Source: Rhodoferax sp. (lineage in GTDB: Bacteria > Pseudomonadota > Gammaproteobacteria > Burkholderiales > Burkholderiaceae_C). Taken from it: DNA of 64,000 nt. The notes beneath the pieces are model-generated. The model did no database searches and was not told the DNA's origin. It was given only the letters and a program-made list of their open reading frames with translations. The DNA lies in the NCBI RefSeq assembly GCF_010365055.1, contig NZ_JAAFHA010000006.1:1-64000 (forward strand), written 5' to 3'. Position numbers and translations under genes: made by a program. Shown here piece by piece: positions 9,041 to 21,269 of the stretch (within the stretch, counting starts at the first letter, position 1; the number at the start of each line of letters is the position of its first letter).

Positions 9041-9067
9041 TAAGGATTCCGTTTTTCGGTGGCAACA

Positions 9068-10432
9068 TCACTTTGCACTGACGCGCCAGACCACATTGCC
9101 GACATCGTCCGCGACCAGCAACGCGCCCTGCTTGTCCAGCGCCACGCCCACCGGGCGGCCGTTGGCCGTGCCTTGCTCACTGAGAAAACCCGTCAGCACG
9201 TCAATCGGCGCGCCGACCGGCTTGCCACCTACGAAAGGCACAAATATTACCTTGTAGCCGCTGTGCGGCCGGCGGTTCCATGAGCCATGCTGGCCAATGA
9301 ACATGCCGGTGGCAAAGGTGGGTGGCAGTGAGTTGCCAAGAGAAGTAGCCAAACCCAGTGACGCCGTGTGAGGCCCCAAGGCGTAATCCGGTGCGATGGC
9401 GGTGGCGACCAGGGCGGGCTGCTGCGGCTTCACCCGCGCATCCAGATGCTGGCCGTAGTAGCTGTAGGGCCAGCCGTAAAAGGCGCCCTCGCGTACCGAG
9501 GTCAGGTAATCAGGCACCAGGTCGCTGCCGAGTTCGTCACGCTCATTCACCACCGTCCACAAGGCGCCCGTGTGAGGCTCCCAGGCAAGGCCAACCGGGT
9601 TGCGCAGACCCGATGCAAAGATTTGATGGGTGCCGGTCTTGATGTCCACTTGCCAGATGGCGGCCCGCCCGGCCTCCACCGCCATGCCGCGCTCGGCCAC
9701 GTTGCTGTTGGAGCCCACGGTCACGAACAGTTGGCTGCCGTCCACGCTGGCAAGAAGATTCTTGGTCCAATGGTGGTTGATCGGGCCGGCTGGCAGGTCC
9801 AACACCTTGACGCCGGGCGCGGTGATGCGGGTGTCGCCGCTGGCGTAGGGAAAGCGCAGCACGGCGTCCGAGTTCGCCACAAAAAGACGGTTGCCCACCA
9901 AGGCCATGCCAAAGGGTGAATTCAAGTCTTTCAGCAACACCGAACGCAAGTCGGCCACTCCATCGCCGTCGGTATCGCGCAGCAGTGTGATGCGATTGGC
10001 GCTGGGCACGCCCGCGCCGGCCCACTTCATCACCAGACCCATCGCCCATCCTTTGAGCCCCGCAGCGTCTTGCGGCTTGGGCGGCGTATTGCTTTCTGCC
10101 ACCAGCACATCGCCGTTGGGCAGCACGTAGAGCCAGCGTGGATGATCCAACTCCCTGGCAAAGGCCGCCACGCGGGTGCCTGGGGCCGCTTGTGGTGTCG
10201 CACCTTCTGCCCAGCCCTTGGCCGGTGCAATGTTCACCGTCGGAATCAGTGACTGGCGCGGGGCCGGCAATGTGGGTTGCGGCCCGGTGCCGGCCGACAC
10301 CGGCAAACTGGCCATGTCGCCGCAGCCCGCCAGAGACGCCAATGCCAAGCCAAGCAACGCAGCCATGGTGCGCCCCAGCGCAGCCTGAATATTCGCAAGC
10401 GCATGCGCGGCGTGAAGGGGGTTCAAATTCAT
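9068..10432 (-). CDS. PQQ-type sorbosone dehydrogenase-like lipoprotein
   Basis: This protein of about 454 residues begins with a lipoprotein signal: a hydrophobic stretch ending LASLAGCG, with the lipidated Cys in LAGC. The rest is a six-bladed beta-propeller of the sorbosone/glucose dehydrogenase family (motifs [65 protein letters not shown]). Members oxidise sugars at the periplasmic side, usually with PQQ. The ATG at 10432 is preferred over upstream starts because GAGGAG lies 5-10 nt before it. The start is 1 nt after the fumC stop (TAACATG), so the two genes are co-transcribed. An eroded second copy lies just downstream. Confidence 0.86.
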   Translation of the reverse strand: MNLNPLHAAHALANIQAALGRTMAALLGLALASLAGCGDMASLPVSAGTGPQPTLPAPRQSLIPTVNIAPAKGWAEGATPQAAPGTRVAAFARELDHPRWLYVLPNGDVLVAESNTPPKPQDAAGLKGWAMGLVMKWAGAGVPSANRITLLRDTDGDGVADLRSVLLKDLNSPFGMALVGNRLFVANSDAVLRFPYASGDTRITAPGVKVLDLPAGPINHHWTKNLLASVDGSQLFVTVGSNSNVAERGMAVEAGRAAIWQVDIKTGTHQIFASGLRNPVGLAWEPHTGALWTVVNERDELGSDLVPDYLTSVREGAFYGWPYSYYGQHLDARVKPQQPALVATAIAPDYALGPHTASLGLATSLGNSLPPTFATGMFIGQHGSWNRRPHSGYKVIFVPFVGGKPVGAPIDVLTGFLSEQGTANGRPVGVALDKQGALLVADDVGNVVWRVSAK

Positions 10433-10433
10433 G

Positions 10434-11876
10434 TTATCTCCTCGCTGCTGTGAGATTTGGCGGGTTGACACCCTGGCTACCGCTATTTGCTTCGCCAAGC
10501 ATCCGCCGTGGGTCGACCCAGACGTCAAACTGCTGCGCATTCACCATCCCCAGCGCCAGCGCGGCCTCGCGCAGGGTGCTGCCGTGCGCATGGGCGTGCT
10601 TGGCAATCTGCGCCGCGCGGTCGTAGCCGATGTGCGGCGTGAGCGCCGTGACCAGCATCAGCGAGCTCTCCAACAACGCCTGGACCCGCGCGGCGTTCAC
10701 CGCGATCCCCGCCACACAGTGCTGGCTAAAGCTGCGCATCGCATCCGTCAGCAGGCGAAGGCTGCCCAGCGTGTCAAGAATGATCAGCGGCTTGTAGACG
10801 TTGAGCTCAAAGTGGCCCTGGCTGGCGGCAAAGCCAATGGCAGTGTCATGCCCCATCACCTGGGCGCACACCATCGTCAATGCCTCAATCTGGGTTGGGT
10901 TAACTTTGCCGGGCATGATGGAACTGCCGGGCTCATTCTCTGGCAATCGCAGCTCACCCAAACCGGCGCGCGGCCCGCTGCCCATCAAGCGAATGTCATT
11001 GCCAATTTTGGTCAAGGCGATGGCCAACATTTTCAGGCTCGCATGCAAGGCCACCAGCGCTTCGTGCCCTGCCATGGCAGCAAACAAATTGCCGGCCTGC
11101 ACCAGCGGAAGATCAAGTTGCTCTGCCAGCAGGGCTGCGACCCGAGCGCCGAACTGCGGGTGTGTGTTCAGGCCTGTACCGACGGCCGTGCCGCCGATGG
11201 CCAGCGTGTGCACCACCAACAGGGCATGACGGATGCTTTGCTCGCACAGAACCAGTTGCGCCTCGTAGCCACCGAACTCCTGGCCCAGCGTCACCGGCGT
11301 TGCATCTTGCAGGTGCGTGCGCCCGATCTTCACGACGGTTTCGAACTCAATGGCCTTGGCCGCCAGAGCGCTACGCAACTGTTTCAGCGCCGGCAGCAGA
11401 CTGAGCTTGGCTTGCTGCGCCACCGCGATGTGCATGGCGCTCGGGAACACGTCGTTGGACGACTGCCCCAGATTCACCTCGTCATTGGGATGAATTGTTC
11501 GCGCTGCGCCCACCTCCCCGCCGAGTGCGCGCGAGGCCAGATTGGCCACCACCTCGTTGACGTTCATGTTGCTCTGCGTGCCCGAACCGGTCTGCCACAC
11601 CGACAACGGGAATTCGGCGTCGAACTCGCCTCGCGCCACGCGCTGCGCCGCGTCGGCAATCGCCTGCGCCTTGCCGGTGTCGAGCAGGTGCAGGTCACTG
11701 TTAACGTTCGCTGCCGCCCACTTGACCCAGGCCAGCGCATGGATCACCGGCAGCGGCATGCGCTGCTCACCAATGGCGAAGAACTTCAGGCTGCGCGCTG
11801 TTTGCGCGCCCCACAAGGCATCGACCGGGACTTCAATCGGGCCGAAGCTGTCGGATTCGGTGCGGGTGGTGCTCAT
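10434..11876 (-). CDS. fumC: Fumarate hydratase class II
   Basis: The protein of 480 residues matches class II fumarase throughout: an N-terminal [23 protein letters not shown] segment, the [14 protein letters not shown] block, the [14 protein letters not shown] block and the fumarase/aspartase signature [13 protein letters not shown] with its catalytic Ser. It interconverts fumarate and malate in the TCA cycle and, unlike class I enzymes, needs no Fe-S cluster. The C-terminal VDPRRMLGE motif is followed by a short extension of about 20 residues. It is directly followed by the sorbosone dehydrogenase-like gene at 1 nt. Confidence 0.96.
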   Translation of the reverse strand: MSTTRTESDSFGPIEVPVDALWGAQTARSLKFFAIGEQRMPLPVIHALAWVKWAAANVNSDLHLLDTGKAQAIADAAQRVARGEFDAEFPLSVWQTGSGTQSNMNVNEVVANLASRALGGEVGAARTIHPNDEVNLGQSSNDVFPSAMHIAVAQQAKLSLLPALKQLRSALAAKAIEFETVVKIGRTHLQDATPVTLGQEFGGYEAQLVLCEQSIRHALLVVHTLAIGGTAVGTGLNTHPQFGARVAALLAEQLDLPLVQAGNLFAAMAGHEALVALHASLKMLAIALTKIGNDIRLMGSGPRAGLGELRLPENEPGSSIMPGKVNPTQIEALTMVCAQVMGHDTAIGFAASQGHFELNVYKPLIILDTLGSLRLLTDAMRSFSQHCVAGIAVNAARVQALLESSLMLVTALTPHIGYDRAAQIAKHAHAHGSTLREAALALGMVNAQQFDVWVDPRRMLGEANSGSQGVNPPNLTAARR

Positions 11877-11891
11877 GGCCGCATTGCGAAC

Positions 11892-12713
11892 TCACCTTGC
11901 CAAAAAGTCAAGCAGGTCCTTGGTCAGCCGTTCCTTGTGGGTGGCGAACAAGCCATGCGGTGCGCCGGCGTATTCGACAAAGGTTGACTGTGCAATGCCT
12001 TTGGCCGTGAGTCGGCTTGAGGATTCAATTGGCACAACCTTGTCGTCAGCGCCGTGGATGATGAGGGTGGGCACCTTGAATGCGGCCAGTTCCGGGCGAA
12101 AGTCCGTGGTCGTGAAGGACTTGGCGCAGCCCAGGGTGGCCCTCAAGCTCGCTTGCATCGAGACGCTGCGCGCCCAGGCCAGCAGTTCGTCACTCACCGG
12201 TTTTTCGTCCGGCGTCATACCAAAGAACTTCTCGAAGAAGCCGGCCAGGAACTTGGGCCGGTCGTCATTGAGGGCCTGCGCCGTCTTGTCAAACGCAGCC
12301 TGCTCCACGCCGAGCGGGTTGTCGCTGGTCTTGAGCCGGTACGGCAGGCTGGCAGAGACCAGCACCGCCTTGGCAACCGATTTTCCATGGTGGCGCGACA
12401 TGTAGCGCGCCACTTCGCCGCCGCCCATGGAAAAGCCCACAATCACCGCGTCCTTCGCGCCGGTTTGCTCGATCACCGCCGCCAGGTCGTCCGACAGCGT
12501 GTCGTAGTCGTAGCCGCTCCACGGCTGCGAGGAACGGCCAAAGCCACGGCGGTCATAGGCAATAGCGCGGTAACCCGCTTCGACCAGCGCCAGCGCCTGG
12601 TCATCCCAGGTGTCAGCCGACAGCGGCCAGCCGTGAATCAGAATGACGGGCTGGCCGGTGCCCCAATCCTTGACATAGAGCTCGGTGTTATCCGCGGTGA
12701 TGATGCTAGGCAT
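11892..12713 (-). CDS. Alpha/beta hydrolase (non-heme chloroperoxidase-like)
   Basis: This 273-residue single-domain hydrolase has the oxyanion HGWPLSADTW segment, the nucleophile elbow GFSMGGGEVARY, the acid in IIHGADDKVVP and the catalytic His in YAGAPHGLF. The DRRGFGRSSQPW segment and overall length fit the cofactor-free haloperoxidase/arylesterase group. The physiological substrate is unknown. The ATG at 12713 is preceded by AAGGAG. It ends 15 nt before fumC, so it may be co-transcribed with it. The 260 nt between it and the aconitase stop contain no gene that I can recognise. Confidence 0.85.
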   Translation of the reverse strand: MPSIITADNTELYVKDWGTGQPVILIHGWPLSADTWDDQALALVEAGYRAIAYDRRGFGRSSQPWSGYDYDTLSDDLAAVIEQTGAKDAVIVGFSMGGGEVARYMSRHHGKSVAKAVLVSASLPYRLKTSDNPLGVEQAAFDKTAQALNDDRPKFLAGFFEKFFGMTPDEKPVSDELLAWARSVSMQASLRATLGCAKSFTTTDFRPELAAFKVPTLIIHGADDKVVPIESSSRLTAKGIAQSTFVEYAGAPHGLFATHKERLTKDLLDFLAR

Positions 12714-12973
12714 GGTGACTGCTCCTTTGTTTCACAAGTTGAGAAATTGATTGAATAGCTTGCATGAGTGCTCGATCCGAGCGAGCGAGCGAGACGCGTT
12801 CAGCACCGCCGACGGGTCGAGCGCGCAAGACGGACCGGGTGGCCCCGTGCACTGCGGCACAACATGGGGCCAAATTTACCCAGGCCCGGGCCCATGGTCT
12901 GTGCGATGCCGAACAATGAACCAGCATGTTGACTGCAGCGATTGAAGGCCCCGACGCCAAAGCAAGGAGCGTG

Positions 12974-15898
<2,925 letters not shown>

Positions 15899-15975
15899 GG
15901 CGGTCTCCTGCGAGGGCATCAATGGCCGCAATTGGGCCATCAACTTCAATCCTCCCATGCGATTGAGGTCTTTGT

Positions 15976-15994
15976 TGTGCGATAACGCACAGAC
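15976..15994. promoter_or_regulatory. Palindromic motif TGTGCG-N4-CGCACAGAC, site 2
   Basis: The sequence TGTGCG ATAA CGCACAGAC lies in the divergent acnA/tsdB-like gap, 78-96 nt upstream of the aconitase start and about 70 nt upstream of the cytochrome start. It is identical to site 1 outside the 4-nt spacer. Confidence 0.6.
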
Positions 15995-16061
15995 GGTACA
16001 TCTCCGACCAGCTCAAATGGAAAAAATTGCATGAATCGGTCCATTGACGGAGAGCCCCACG

Positions 16062-16817
16062 ATGATCCAACTTCAATCCAGGCGCGCAATGGCGCTGTCC
16101 CAGCCAATTCGCCAAGACGGGCCTCGCGCGACATCGATCGGCGTCAGCCTCTTATGCAGAACTGCTGGCACGGCGCTATTCACAGCTCTGGCCCTGACTG
16201 TGTTGCCGGCCTTGGCTCAAACCGGTGAAAAAATCGCCAAATCGGGTAACGCTGCTGGCGCACCCGCTTGTGTGACATGCCATGGGGCAACTGGACAAGG
16301 GCAGCCGGCAGCGGGGTTTCCGCGCTTGGCAGGCCTGAATGCGGCGTATTTTCTGCGGCAACTGCAGAGCTTTCACGACGCAACAAGGGTGAACCCCATC
16401 ATGGCGCCGGTCGTCCAGCAACTCAGCGCGACGGATCGACAAGCCCTGGCCGAGTATTACGCCGGGCTGGCCGTGACCAACCATGACGGTCAACCGCCGG
16501 CCGACACCAAATCCCTCAGCGTCGGTGAGTCCCTCGCCCAGCGCGGCGACTGGAACAAGGGGCTTCCTGCCTGCGCCCAATGCCACGGGCTTAAGGGCTT
16601 GGGCGTGGGTGCGGCCTTTCCTCAAATCGCAGGTCAGTCCCCCGCTTACATCGTCACGCAATTGAAGGCTTGGCAGACCGGGACGCGCAAGAACGACCCC
16701 TTGGGTCTGATGCACGGCATTGCGCTCAAGTTGTCGCCAACCGACATCGGCGCTGTGGCCGTTTACTACGGCAGTCTTGATGCCGCGCCGAGCACCAAGC
16801 GGAGTGTCAAGCCATGA
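16062..16817 (+). CDS. Di-heme cytochrome c, TsdB-like
   Basis: This protein of 251 residues has an N-terminal export signal (TALFTALALTVLPALAQ) and two c-type heme sites, CVTCH and CAQCH, in two repeated cytochrome c4-like halves, each followed by a FP(R/Q)(L/I)AG motif. It overlaps the next gene, a TsdA-like thiosulfate dehydrogenase, by 4 nt (ATGA), the arrangement of tsdB-tsdA in other bacteria where TsdB is the electron acceptor. The ATG at 16062 follows GGAGAG; the frame is open to a TTG at 16044. It acts in the periplasm, passing electrons from thiosulfate oxidation to the respiratory chain (inference from partner). Confidence 0.82.
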   Translation: MIQLQSRRAMALSQPIRQDGPRATSIGVSLLCRTAGTALFTALALTVLPALAQTGEKIAKSGNAAGAPACVTCHGATGQGQPAAGFPRLAGLNAAYFLRQLQSFHDATRVNPIMAPVVQQLSATDRQALAEYYAGLAVTNHDGQPPADTKSLSVGESLAQRGDWNKGLPACAQCHGLKGLGVGAAFPQIAGQSPAYIVTQLKAWQTGTRKNDPLGLMHGIALKLSPTDIGAVAVYYGSLDAAPSTKRSVKP

Positions 16818-17824
16818 AAAACCCTTCCCTCATTTCAGCGCTCGTGTGGGTGCTCGGCCTCGCCCCTGCGGCGGCGCTATTGGTCGCCTGCGATCAACGC
16901 CCCACTGCCGAGCCTGTGGCGCAAGCTGCATCCGCAAGTGTCCCGGCCAGCGCGCCGCAACCGATGGCCGTCGCGTCTGGCGCGGCAGTCCCACCCCCCG
17001 CCAGCGCCGCAGCGCCCGCCTTCGTGCCACCCCCCGACAGCGCCATACCTGACAATGAATTCGGCAAACAAGTGAAGCTCGGGCAACGCATCTTCAATAA
17101 CACGGGCCAGGAGGCCCCCAAATTCGTCGGCAACTCCCTGACCTGTGCAAACTGCCACCTTGACGCGGGTCGACTGGCCGATTCGGCGCCGCTCTGGGCG
17201 GCCTACGTTGCCTACCCGGCATACCGCCGCAAGACCGGCCAGGTGAACACATTCACCGAGCGGCTTCAGGGCTGTTTTGTCTACAGCATGAATGGCAAGG
17301 CGCCGCCAGCGGGTGACAACGTGCTGGTCGCGCTGGAGTCCTATGCTTTTTTCCTGGCCAAGGGGGCGCCCGTCGGCACCTCGCTGCCCGGGCGCGGCTA
17401 CCCGGCACCGGACGATCCACCGCTGGCCATGGACTTTGCCCGTGGTGAGCTCGTCTTCCAGAAAAAATGCGCGCTTTGCCATGGTGCCGATGGCCAAGGC
17501 CAGTCTTCTCATGGCGCCGTTGTTTTCCCACCGCTGTGGGGGCCCCAGTCGTTCAACTGGGGCGCCGGCATGGGCGTGATCAAGAACGCCGCGGCGTTCA
17601 TCCAGGGCAATATGCCGCTGAGCCAGGGCAACACGCTGACGGATCAGGAAGCCTGGGATGTTGCGATGTTCATGGACAGCCATGAGCGCCCCCAGGATCC
17701 GCGTTTCACGGGTTCGATCGCAGAGACGCGCCAGAAGCACCATGACTCGCCCGACGATATGTACGGTCTCACAGTCAACGGCCAGCTGCTGGGCAAGGGC
17801 GTTGGGCCGACAGTGAAACCATGA
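16814..17824 (+). CDS. tsdA: Thiosulfate dehydrogenase TsdA-like di-heme cytochrome
   Basis: The 336-residue protein has a lipoprotein-type signal (LLVAC, Cys26), an Ala/Pro-rich linker to about residue 75, and two heme sites, CANCH (111-115) and CALCH (219-223). The segment ERLQGCFVYSMNG places Cys154 where TsdA enzymes carry the unusual Cys axial ligand of the catalytic heme. LWAAYVAYPAYRRKTG, FNWGAGM and MDSHERPQDPRF are further family blocks. TsdA couples two thiosulfates to tetrathionate, or the reverse. A lipid anchor plus linker is a variation on the usual soluble form. It is coupled by ATGA to the TsdB-like gene and converges on queF. Confidence 0.85.
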   Translation: MKNPSLISALVWVLGLAPAAALLVACDQRPTAEPVAQAASASVPASAPQPMAVASGAAVPPPASAAAPAFVPPPDSAIPDNEFGKQVKLGQRIFNNTGQEAPKFVGNSLTCANCHLDAGRLADSAPLWAAYVAYPAYRRKTGQVNTFTERLQGCFVYSMNGKAPPAGDNVLVALESYAFFLAKGAPVGTSLPGRGYPAPDDPPLAMDFARGELVFQKKCALCHGADGQGQSSHGAVVFPPLWGPQSFNWGAGMGVIKNAAAFIQGNMPLSQGNTLTDQEAWDVAMFMDSHERPQDPRFTGSIAETRQKHHDSPDDMYGLTVNGQLLGKGVGPTVKP

Positions 17825-17870
17825 CACCTTTGAGCCTCAATGGAGATTGACGCCGGGCCAGCGTGACTTG

Positions 17871-18767
17871 TCACTGCCGCGCCATACGGGTATTGGCTGG
17901 CAGCGCCTGCGCATAGCTGGTGCGAAACGGGTTGATGTCCAGGCCACCGCGGCGCGTGTAGCGCGCGTACACCGCCAGGCGGGTCGGCTGGCAGCGCGTC
18001 CAGATGTCCATGAAGATGCGCTCCACACACTGCTCATGAAACTCGTTGTGGTTGCGAAAACTCACCAGGTATTGCAGCAAGCGCTCCTGATCGATCGGCG
18101 CGCCGCTGTAACTGATCTGCACACTGGCCCAGTCGGGCTGGCCGGTCACCGGGCAGTTGCTTTTCAGCAGGTTGCTGACCAGCACTTCGCTCACCGGCGC
18201 TTCGCCCGGCACCACCCGCAACAACTCAGGCGCCGGGGTGGTGTGGCTGCATTCGATATCGAGCCGGTCCAGGCTCAGGCCGTCGAGCTCGTAAATCGGT
18301 TCACGGTTAAACAAATCGGGCAGCAACAGGGTGACGCCAATGCTTGGGGCGGTCGTGACGGTTGCGCCCAACGGGCAGGCCGCAGCGTCGCGAGCCGCAT
18401 GCGTCTCCATATCACGCCAGACCGCTTCGCTCAGGTCGGTGCGCAGGCGGGCTTTCACTGACTCCGCGTCGGCAAAGCGCGTGTTGTTGAAACTGTTGAG
18501 GTAGAGCTTGAAGGACTTGCTCTCGATGATGTTGGGCGTCTCGCACGGCACCGTGAAGCGCGCCAGCGCCACCTGCGGCTTGCCGCGCAGATTGAGCCAG
18601 CTCAGCTCAAATGCAGTCCACATGTCGGCGCCCAAAAAAGGCAGCGCCCCTTTGACACCCAGCTCAACGCGTTTGGCTGCGCGCGCGATCGGGAACAGCA
18701 AGGAGGCGTCGTACTGGTCGAGGTAGACAGTGGCTTGACCCAGGGGCGAGTGTTGCGGTGAGTTCAT
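17871..18767 (-). CDS. queF: NADPH-dependent 7-cyano-7-deazaguanine reductase
   Basis: At 298 residues this is the long, unimodular-pair (Escherichia-type) QueF. The QueF motif [11 protein letters not shown] is present, with the catalytic Cys in [16 protein letters not shown] and the [10 protein letters not shown] block. It reduces preQ0 to preQ1 in queuosine tRNA-modification. No other que gene is adjacent. The ATG at 18767 lies 60 nt from the next leftward gene's stop. Confidence 0.95.
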   Translation of the reverse strand: MNSPQHSPLGQATVYLDQYDASLLFPIARAAKRVELGVKGALPFLGADMWTAFELSWLNLRGKPQVALARFTVPCETPNIIESKSFKLYLNSFNNTRFADAESVKARLRTDLSEAVWRDMETHAARDAAACPLGATVTTAPSIGVTLLLPDLFNREPIYELDGLSLDRLDIECSHTTPAPELLRVVPGEAPVSEVLVSNLLKSNCPVTGQPDWASVQISYSGAPIDQERLLQYLVSFRNHNEFHEQCVERIFMDIWTRCQPTRLAVYARYTRRGGLDINPFRTSYAQALPANTRMARQ

Positions 18768-18826
18768 GGGCGTGGGTTTTGATCTGAAACGGAGGAAAGA
18801 ACGGGGGTTTGAGGCTGGGTCTCGGT

Positions 18827-19732
18827 CTAGCGACCGGCATCGGCGGCCTTCAGGTGCGGCAACAGCGCCGCCAGCAGATGGGTCACCACGCCGGGCGGCA
18901 AGTCGTGCCCCATACCCTCAATGCCAACCAGCCGGGCACCTTGGACGCGCCGGGCCGTGTCCTCACCATGAACGAAGGGCAAGAGTGGGTCGGCCTTGCC
19001 ATGCATCACCAGCGTCGGGGCCGTGATGCGCCGCAATTGCGCGGGGCGGGTGATGTCGGCCATGATGGCCAGCATCTGGCGCAGCGTGCCCGCCGGGTAA
19101 TAGCCACGCTCGACTCCGAGCAAGATGCGCTCGCGCATCTCATGCTCGGGCGTCGGAAACCCCGGGCTGCCAATGGCTTTGAACAAACGCACGTAATGCT
19201 TGAGCACCGTCTGCGGATCATGGGCCTTGGGACGGCTGAGCAACACGCGCATCACGGCGGGCCGCGCCTGCGCCAGGCCTTTGGCGCCGCTGGTGCTCAT
19301 CACGCTGGTCAAGCTCAGCACCCGCTCGGGTGCTGCCAGTGCGATGCGCTGCGCAATCATGCCGCCCAAGCTGACACCGAGCACATGGGCCTTCTTGATG
19401 CCCAGAGCGTCCAGCACGCCGAGCGAATCGGCCGCCATGTCCGCCACGCTGTAAGGTGCCTGCGGCTTCAATCCCAGTTTGTACCTGAGCCCCTGCCAGA
19501 GCAGGTGCGGCTTGCCCATGGCCTCAAAACGGTGGCTCAAGCCAACGTCGCGGTTGTCATGGCGGATGACACGGTAGCCGGCGTCAATCAGGGCATGAAC
19601 AAAAGCCGGCGGCCAGGCCACGAGTTGCATCCCCAGCCCCATGATCAGCAAAACCACCGGGCGATCTTCACCCGCGTCGCCGGGGCCGCTGTCTTCGACT
19701 TCGATGTCAATACTGTTTGCTCGTATCTTCAT
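18827..19732 (-). CDS. Alpha/beta hydrolase
   Basis: This 301-residue hydrolase has the oxyanion strand [13 protein letters not shown], the nucleophile elbow [13 protein letters not shown], the acid in [12 protein letters not shown] and the His in [11 protein letters not shown]. The family includes esterases and lactonases; no specific substrate can be assigned. Its start codon is embedded in the end of a dispersed repeat (19730-19775) and no Shine-Dalgarno precedes it, so translation may start without a leader or depend on sequence supplied by the repeat. Confidence 0.82.
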   Translation of the reverse strand: MKIRANSIDIEVEDSGPGDAGEDRPVVLLIMGLGMQLVAWPPAFVHALIDAGYRVIRHDNRDVGLSHRFEAMGKPHLLWQGLRYKLGLKPQAPYSVADMAADSLGVLDALGIKKAHVLGVSLGGMIAQRIALAAPERVLSLTSVMSTSGAKGLAQARPAVMRVLLSRPKAHDPQTVLKHYVRLFKAIGSPGFPTPEHEMRERILLGVERGYYPAGTLRQMLAIMADITRPAQLRRITAPTLVMHGKADPLLPFVHGEDTARRVQGARLVGIEGMGHDLPPGVVTHLLAALLPHLKAADAGR

Positions 19733-19775
19733 AGCTGCTTAGGCATATTCCACGCGGGCTAGAGCCTGATTTATC
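19730..19775 (+). repeat. Dispersed CTAGAGG repeat, copy 3
   Basis: The plus strand reads CATAGCTGCTTAGGC ... CGCGGGCTAGAGCCTGATTT. The first three bases are the complement of the start codon of the leftward hydrolase, so the repeat forms that gene's whole upstream leader. Confidence 0.65.
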
Positions 19776-19787
19776 ATAAATTTATGC

Positions 19788-20561
19788 TTAAAGTTGCGAA
19801 CGCCGGAAAACCAGCCGGTCCGGTTCGGAGGCGGCTGCGTCAAAAGCGTAGCCCTCCAAGTCAAAGCTTTCAAGCTGTTTCGGGCGGGTCATCCGGTGCA
19901 TGGCGGCAAATCGTGCCATCAGGCCACGGGCCCGCTTGGCGTAGAAACTGATGATCTTGTACTGGCCGCTTCGGTACTCCTGGAAGACGCATTCCACCAC
20001 ACGGGCCTGCAGCGCCTTGCGGTCCACCGCCTTGAAATACTCTTGCGAGGCAAGATTCACCACGACCGGCGCGGCCTCCTTGTGCAAGCGGCTGTTGAGG
20101 TAGTCGGAGATTTGTGCGCCCCAGAACTGGTACAGGTCCTTGCCCTGCGGTGTCGCCAATTTGGTGCCCATTTCCAGCCGGTAAGGCTGCATGTAGTCCA
20201 GCGGGCGCAGCACGCCGTACAGGCCACTCAGGATGCAGACATGGTCCTGCAGCCACTTCAACTCGTCAAAGGGCAGGCTCTTGGCGTCAAGCCCTTCATA
20301 GACATCGCCATTGAAGGCCAGCACCGCCTGCTTGGCATTCTTGGCGGTAAATTTGGGCGTCCAAGCCTGGTAGCGCGCCGCGTTCAGGCCGGCCAGGGTG
20401 TCGCTCAGACTCATCAGCGAGGCGATTTGCTGCGGTGATTTCTGCCTCAAGACACCGATCAACTCGGTTGCTTGCGGGATGAACAGCGGCTGCGTGTGCG
20501 GCGCAGCGCCCGCCGGGGTGTCAAAGTCGAGGGATTTGGCGGGAGACAACAAAAACAGCAT
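19788..20561 (-). CDS. yaaA: Peroxide stress protein YaaA
   Basis: The N-terminus MLFLLSPAKSLDF and the blocks FNGDVYEGLDA, ILSGLYGVLRPLD and YRLEMGTKL are diagnostic of the YaaA (DUF328) family, and the length of 257 residues is standard. In Escherichia coli YaaA lowers intracellular free iron and protects DNA under peroxide stress. A rubrerythrin operon lies just upstream in the same direction, separated by a strong terminator, which fits an oxidative-stress neighbourhood. Confidence 0.93.
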   Translation of the reverse strand: MLFLLSPAKSLDFDTPAGAAPHTQPLFIPQATELIGVLRQKSPQQIASLMSLSDTLAGLNAARYQAWTPKFTAKNAKQAVLAFNGDVYEGLDAKSLPFDELKWLQDHVCILSGLYGVLRPLDYMQPYRLEMGTKLATPQGKDLYQFWGAQISDYLNSRLHKEAAPVVVNLASQEYFKAVDRKALQARVVECVFQEYRSGQYKIISFYAKRARGLMARFAAMHRMTRPKQLESFDLEGYAFDAAASEPDRLVFRRSQL

Positions 20562-20587
20562 GGCAGACGAACTCGCTTGAAAGGCGC

Positions 20588-20621
20588 GTAAAAAAAGAAA
20601 AAGGCTTCATGATGAAGCCTT
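20588..20621 (-). terminator. Rho-independent terminator of the rubrerythrin operon
   Basis: A perfect 10-bp inverted repeat (AAGGCTTCAT G ATGAAGCCTT, 20601-20621) is followed on the minus strand by TTTCTTTTTTTA. It lies 29 nt after the DUF3501 stop and before yaaA. Confidence 0.88.
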
Positions 20622-20649
20622 GATTATCGTGACCCGTGGCGAGCCCCCG

Positions 20650-21240
20650 CTACTTGAGGTCTCCCGCCAGCGAAGCCAGTGTTTCGGGTGGAATCGTCAC
20701 ATGGGCCGGGTAGTTGGTGTGGTCGCAGCCGATCTTGACGCTGGCGCCGGCTTTGACGGCAGCGCACATGGCCGGCGTCAACTCGAAGCGCACAAAGTGC
20801 ACCGCAGATGTTTTCTCGTCGTTTTCGCGCTCCATGTCCTCATCGGCAATGGCATAGACGCGCGGCTGGCCTTCAACTTCCACAAACAAATGGTCTTCCA
20901 CACCAATCAAGCGCGCCAACTCGCGCTTGCGCTCGTTCACGTCGGGGTACTCCAGCATGACCGTGGCTTTCCAGTTGCTGCCGGTCGGCACCAGCGGCGC
21001 GTAAGCGTCAATCTCTTGCTGGATACCGTCTTCTTCAAACACTTTCTCGATGCGCAGCATTTCCTGAATCTGGTAGCGGATGGTCATCTCGCTCTCGAAC
21101 TGCAGGTTGATGAACTCACCCAGGCGCACGCTGCGCAGCTTGCGGTGCGCCATCACGATGGGCTTGTTGGCCTTGCGCCACTTGCTGTAGGCCTCCAGGG
21201 ACATGAGGCTCTCCAGGCTGATGTTTCCGGTTATTTGCAT
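20650..21240 (-). CDS. DUF3501 family protein
   Basis: The protein of 196 residues matches the DUF3501 family (RSVRLGEFINLQFE, RYQIQEMLRIEKVFEE, EYPDVNERKRELARLIGVED). The biochemical function is unknown. It is soluble, with no signal peptide. It follows a GlpC/HdrD-like Fe-S protein and a rubrerythrin, a conserved trio in proteobacteria, so a part in the same electron-transfer or peroxide-reduction path is the best inference. The ATG at 21240 has GGAG in front; the frame is open 11 codons further upstream. Confidence 0.85.
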   Translation of the reverse strand: MQITGNISLESLMSLEAYSKWRKANKPIVMAHRKLRSVRLGEFINLQFESEMTIRYQIQEMLRIEKVFEEDGIQQEIDAYAPLVPTGSNWKATVMLEYPDVNERKRELARLIGVEDHLFVEVEGQPRVYAIADEDMERENDEKTSAVHFVRFELTPAMCAAVKAGASVKIGCDHTNYPAHVTIPPETLASLAGDLK

Positions 21241-21269
21241 TGAATCTCCAAAATAGCAACAGTTTCCAT

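Noticed and set aside
10431-11987. Long plus-strand open frame of 518 codons
   Set aside because: It is antisense to fumC, with His/Gln/Arg-rich composition and no domain; a shadow of GC-rich codon use.
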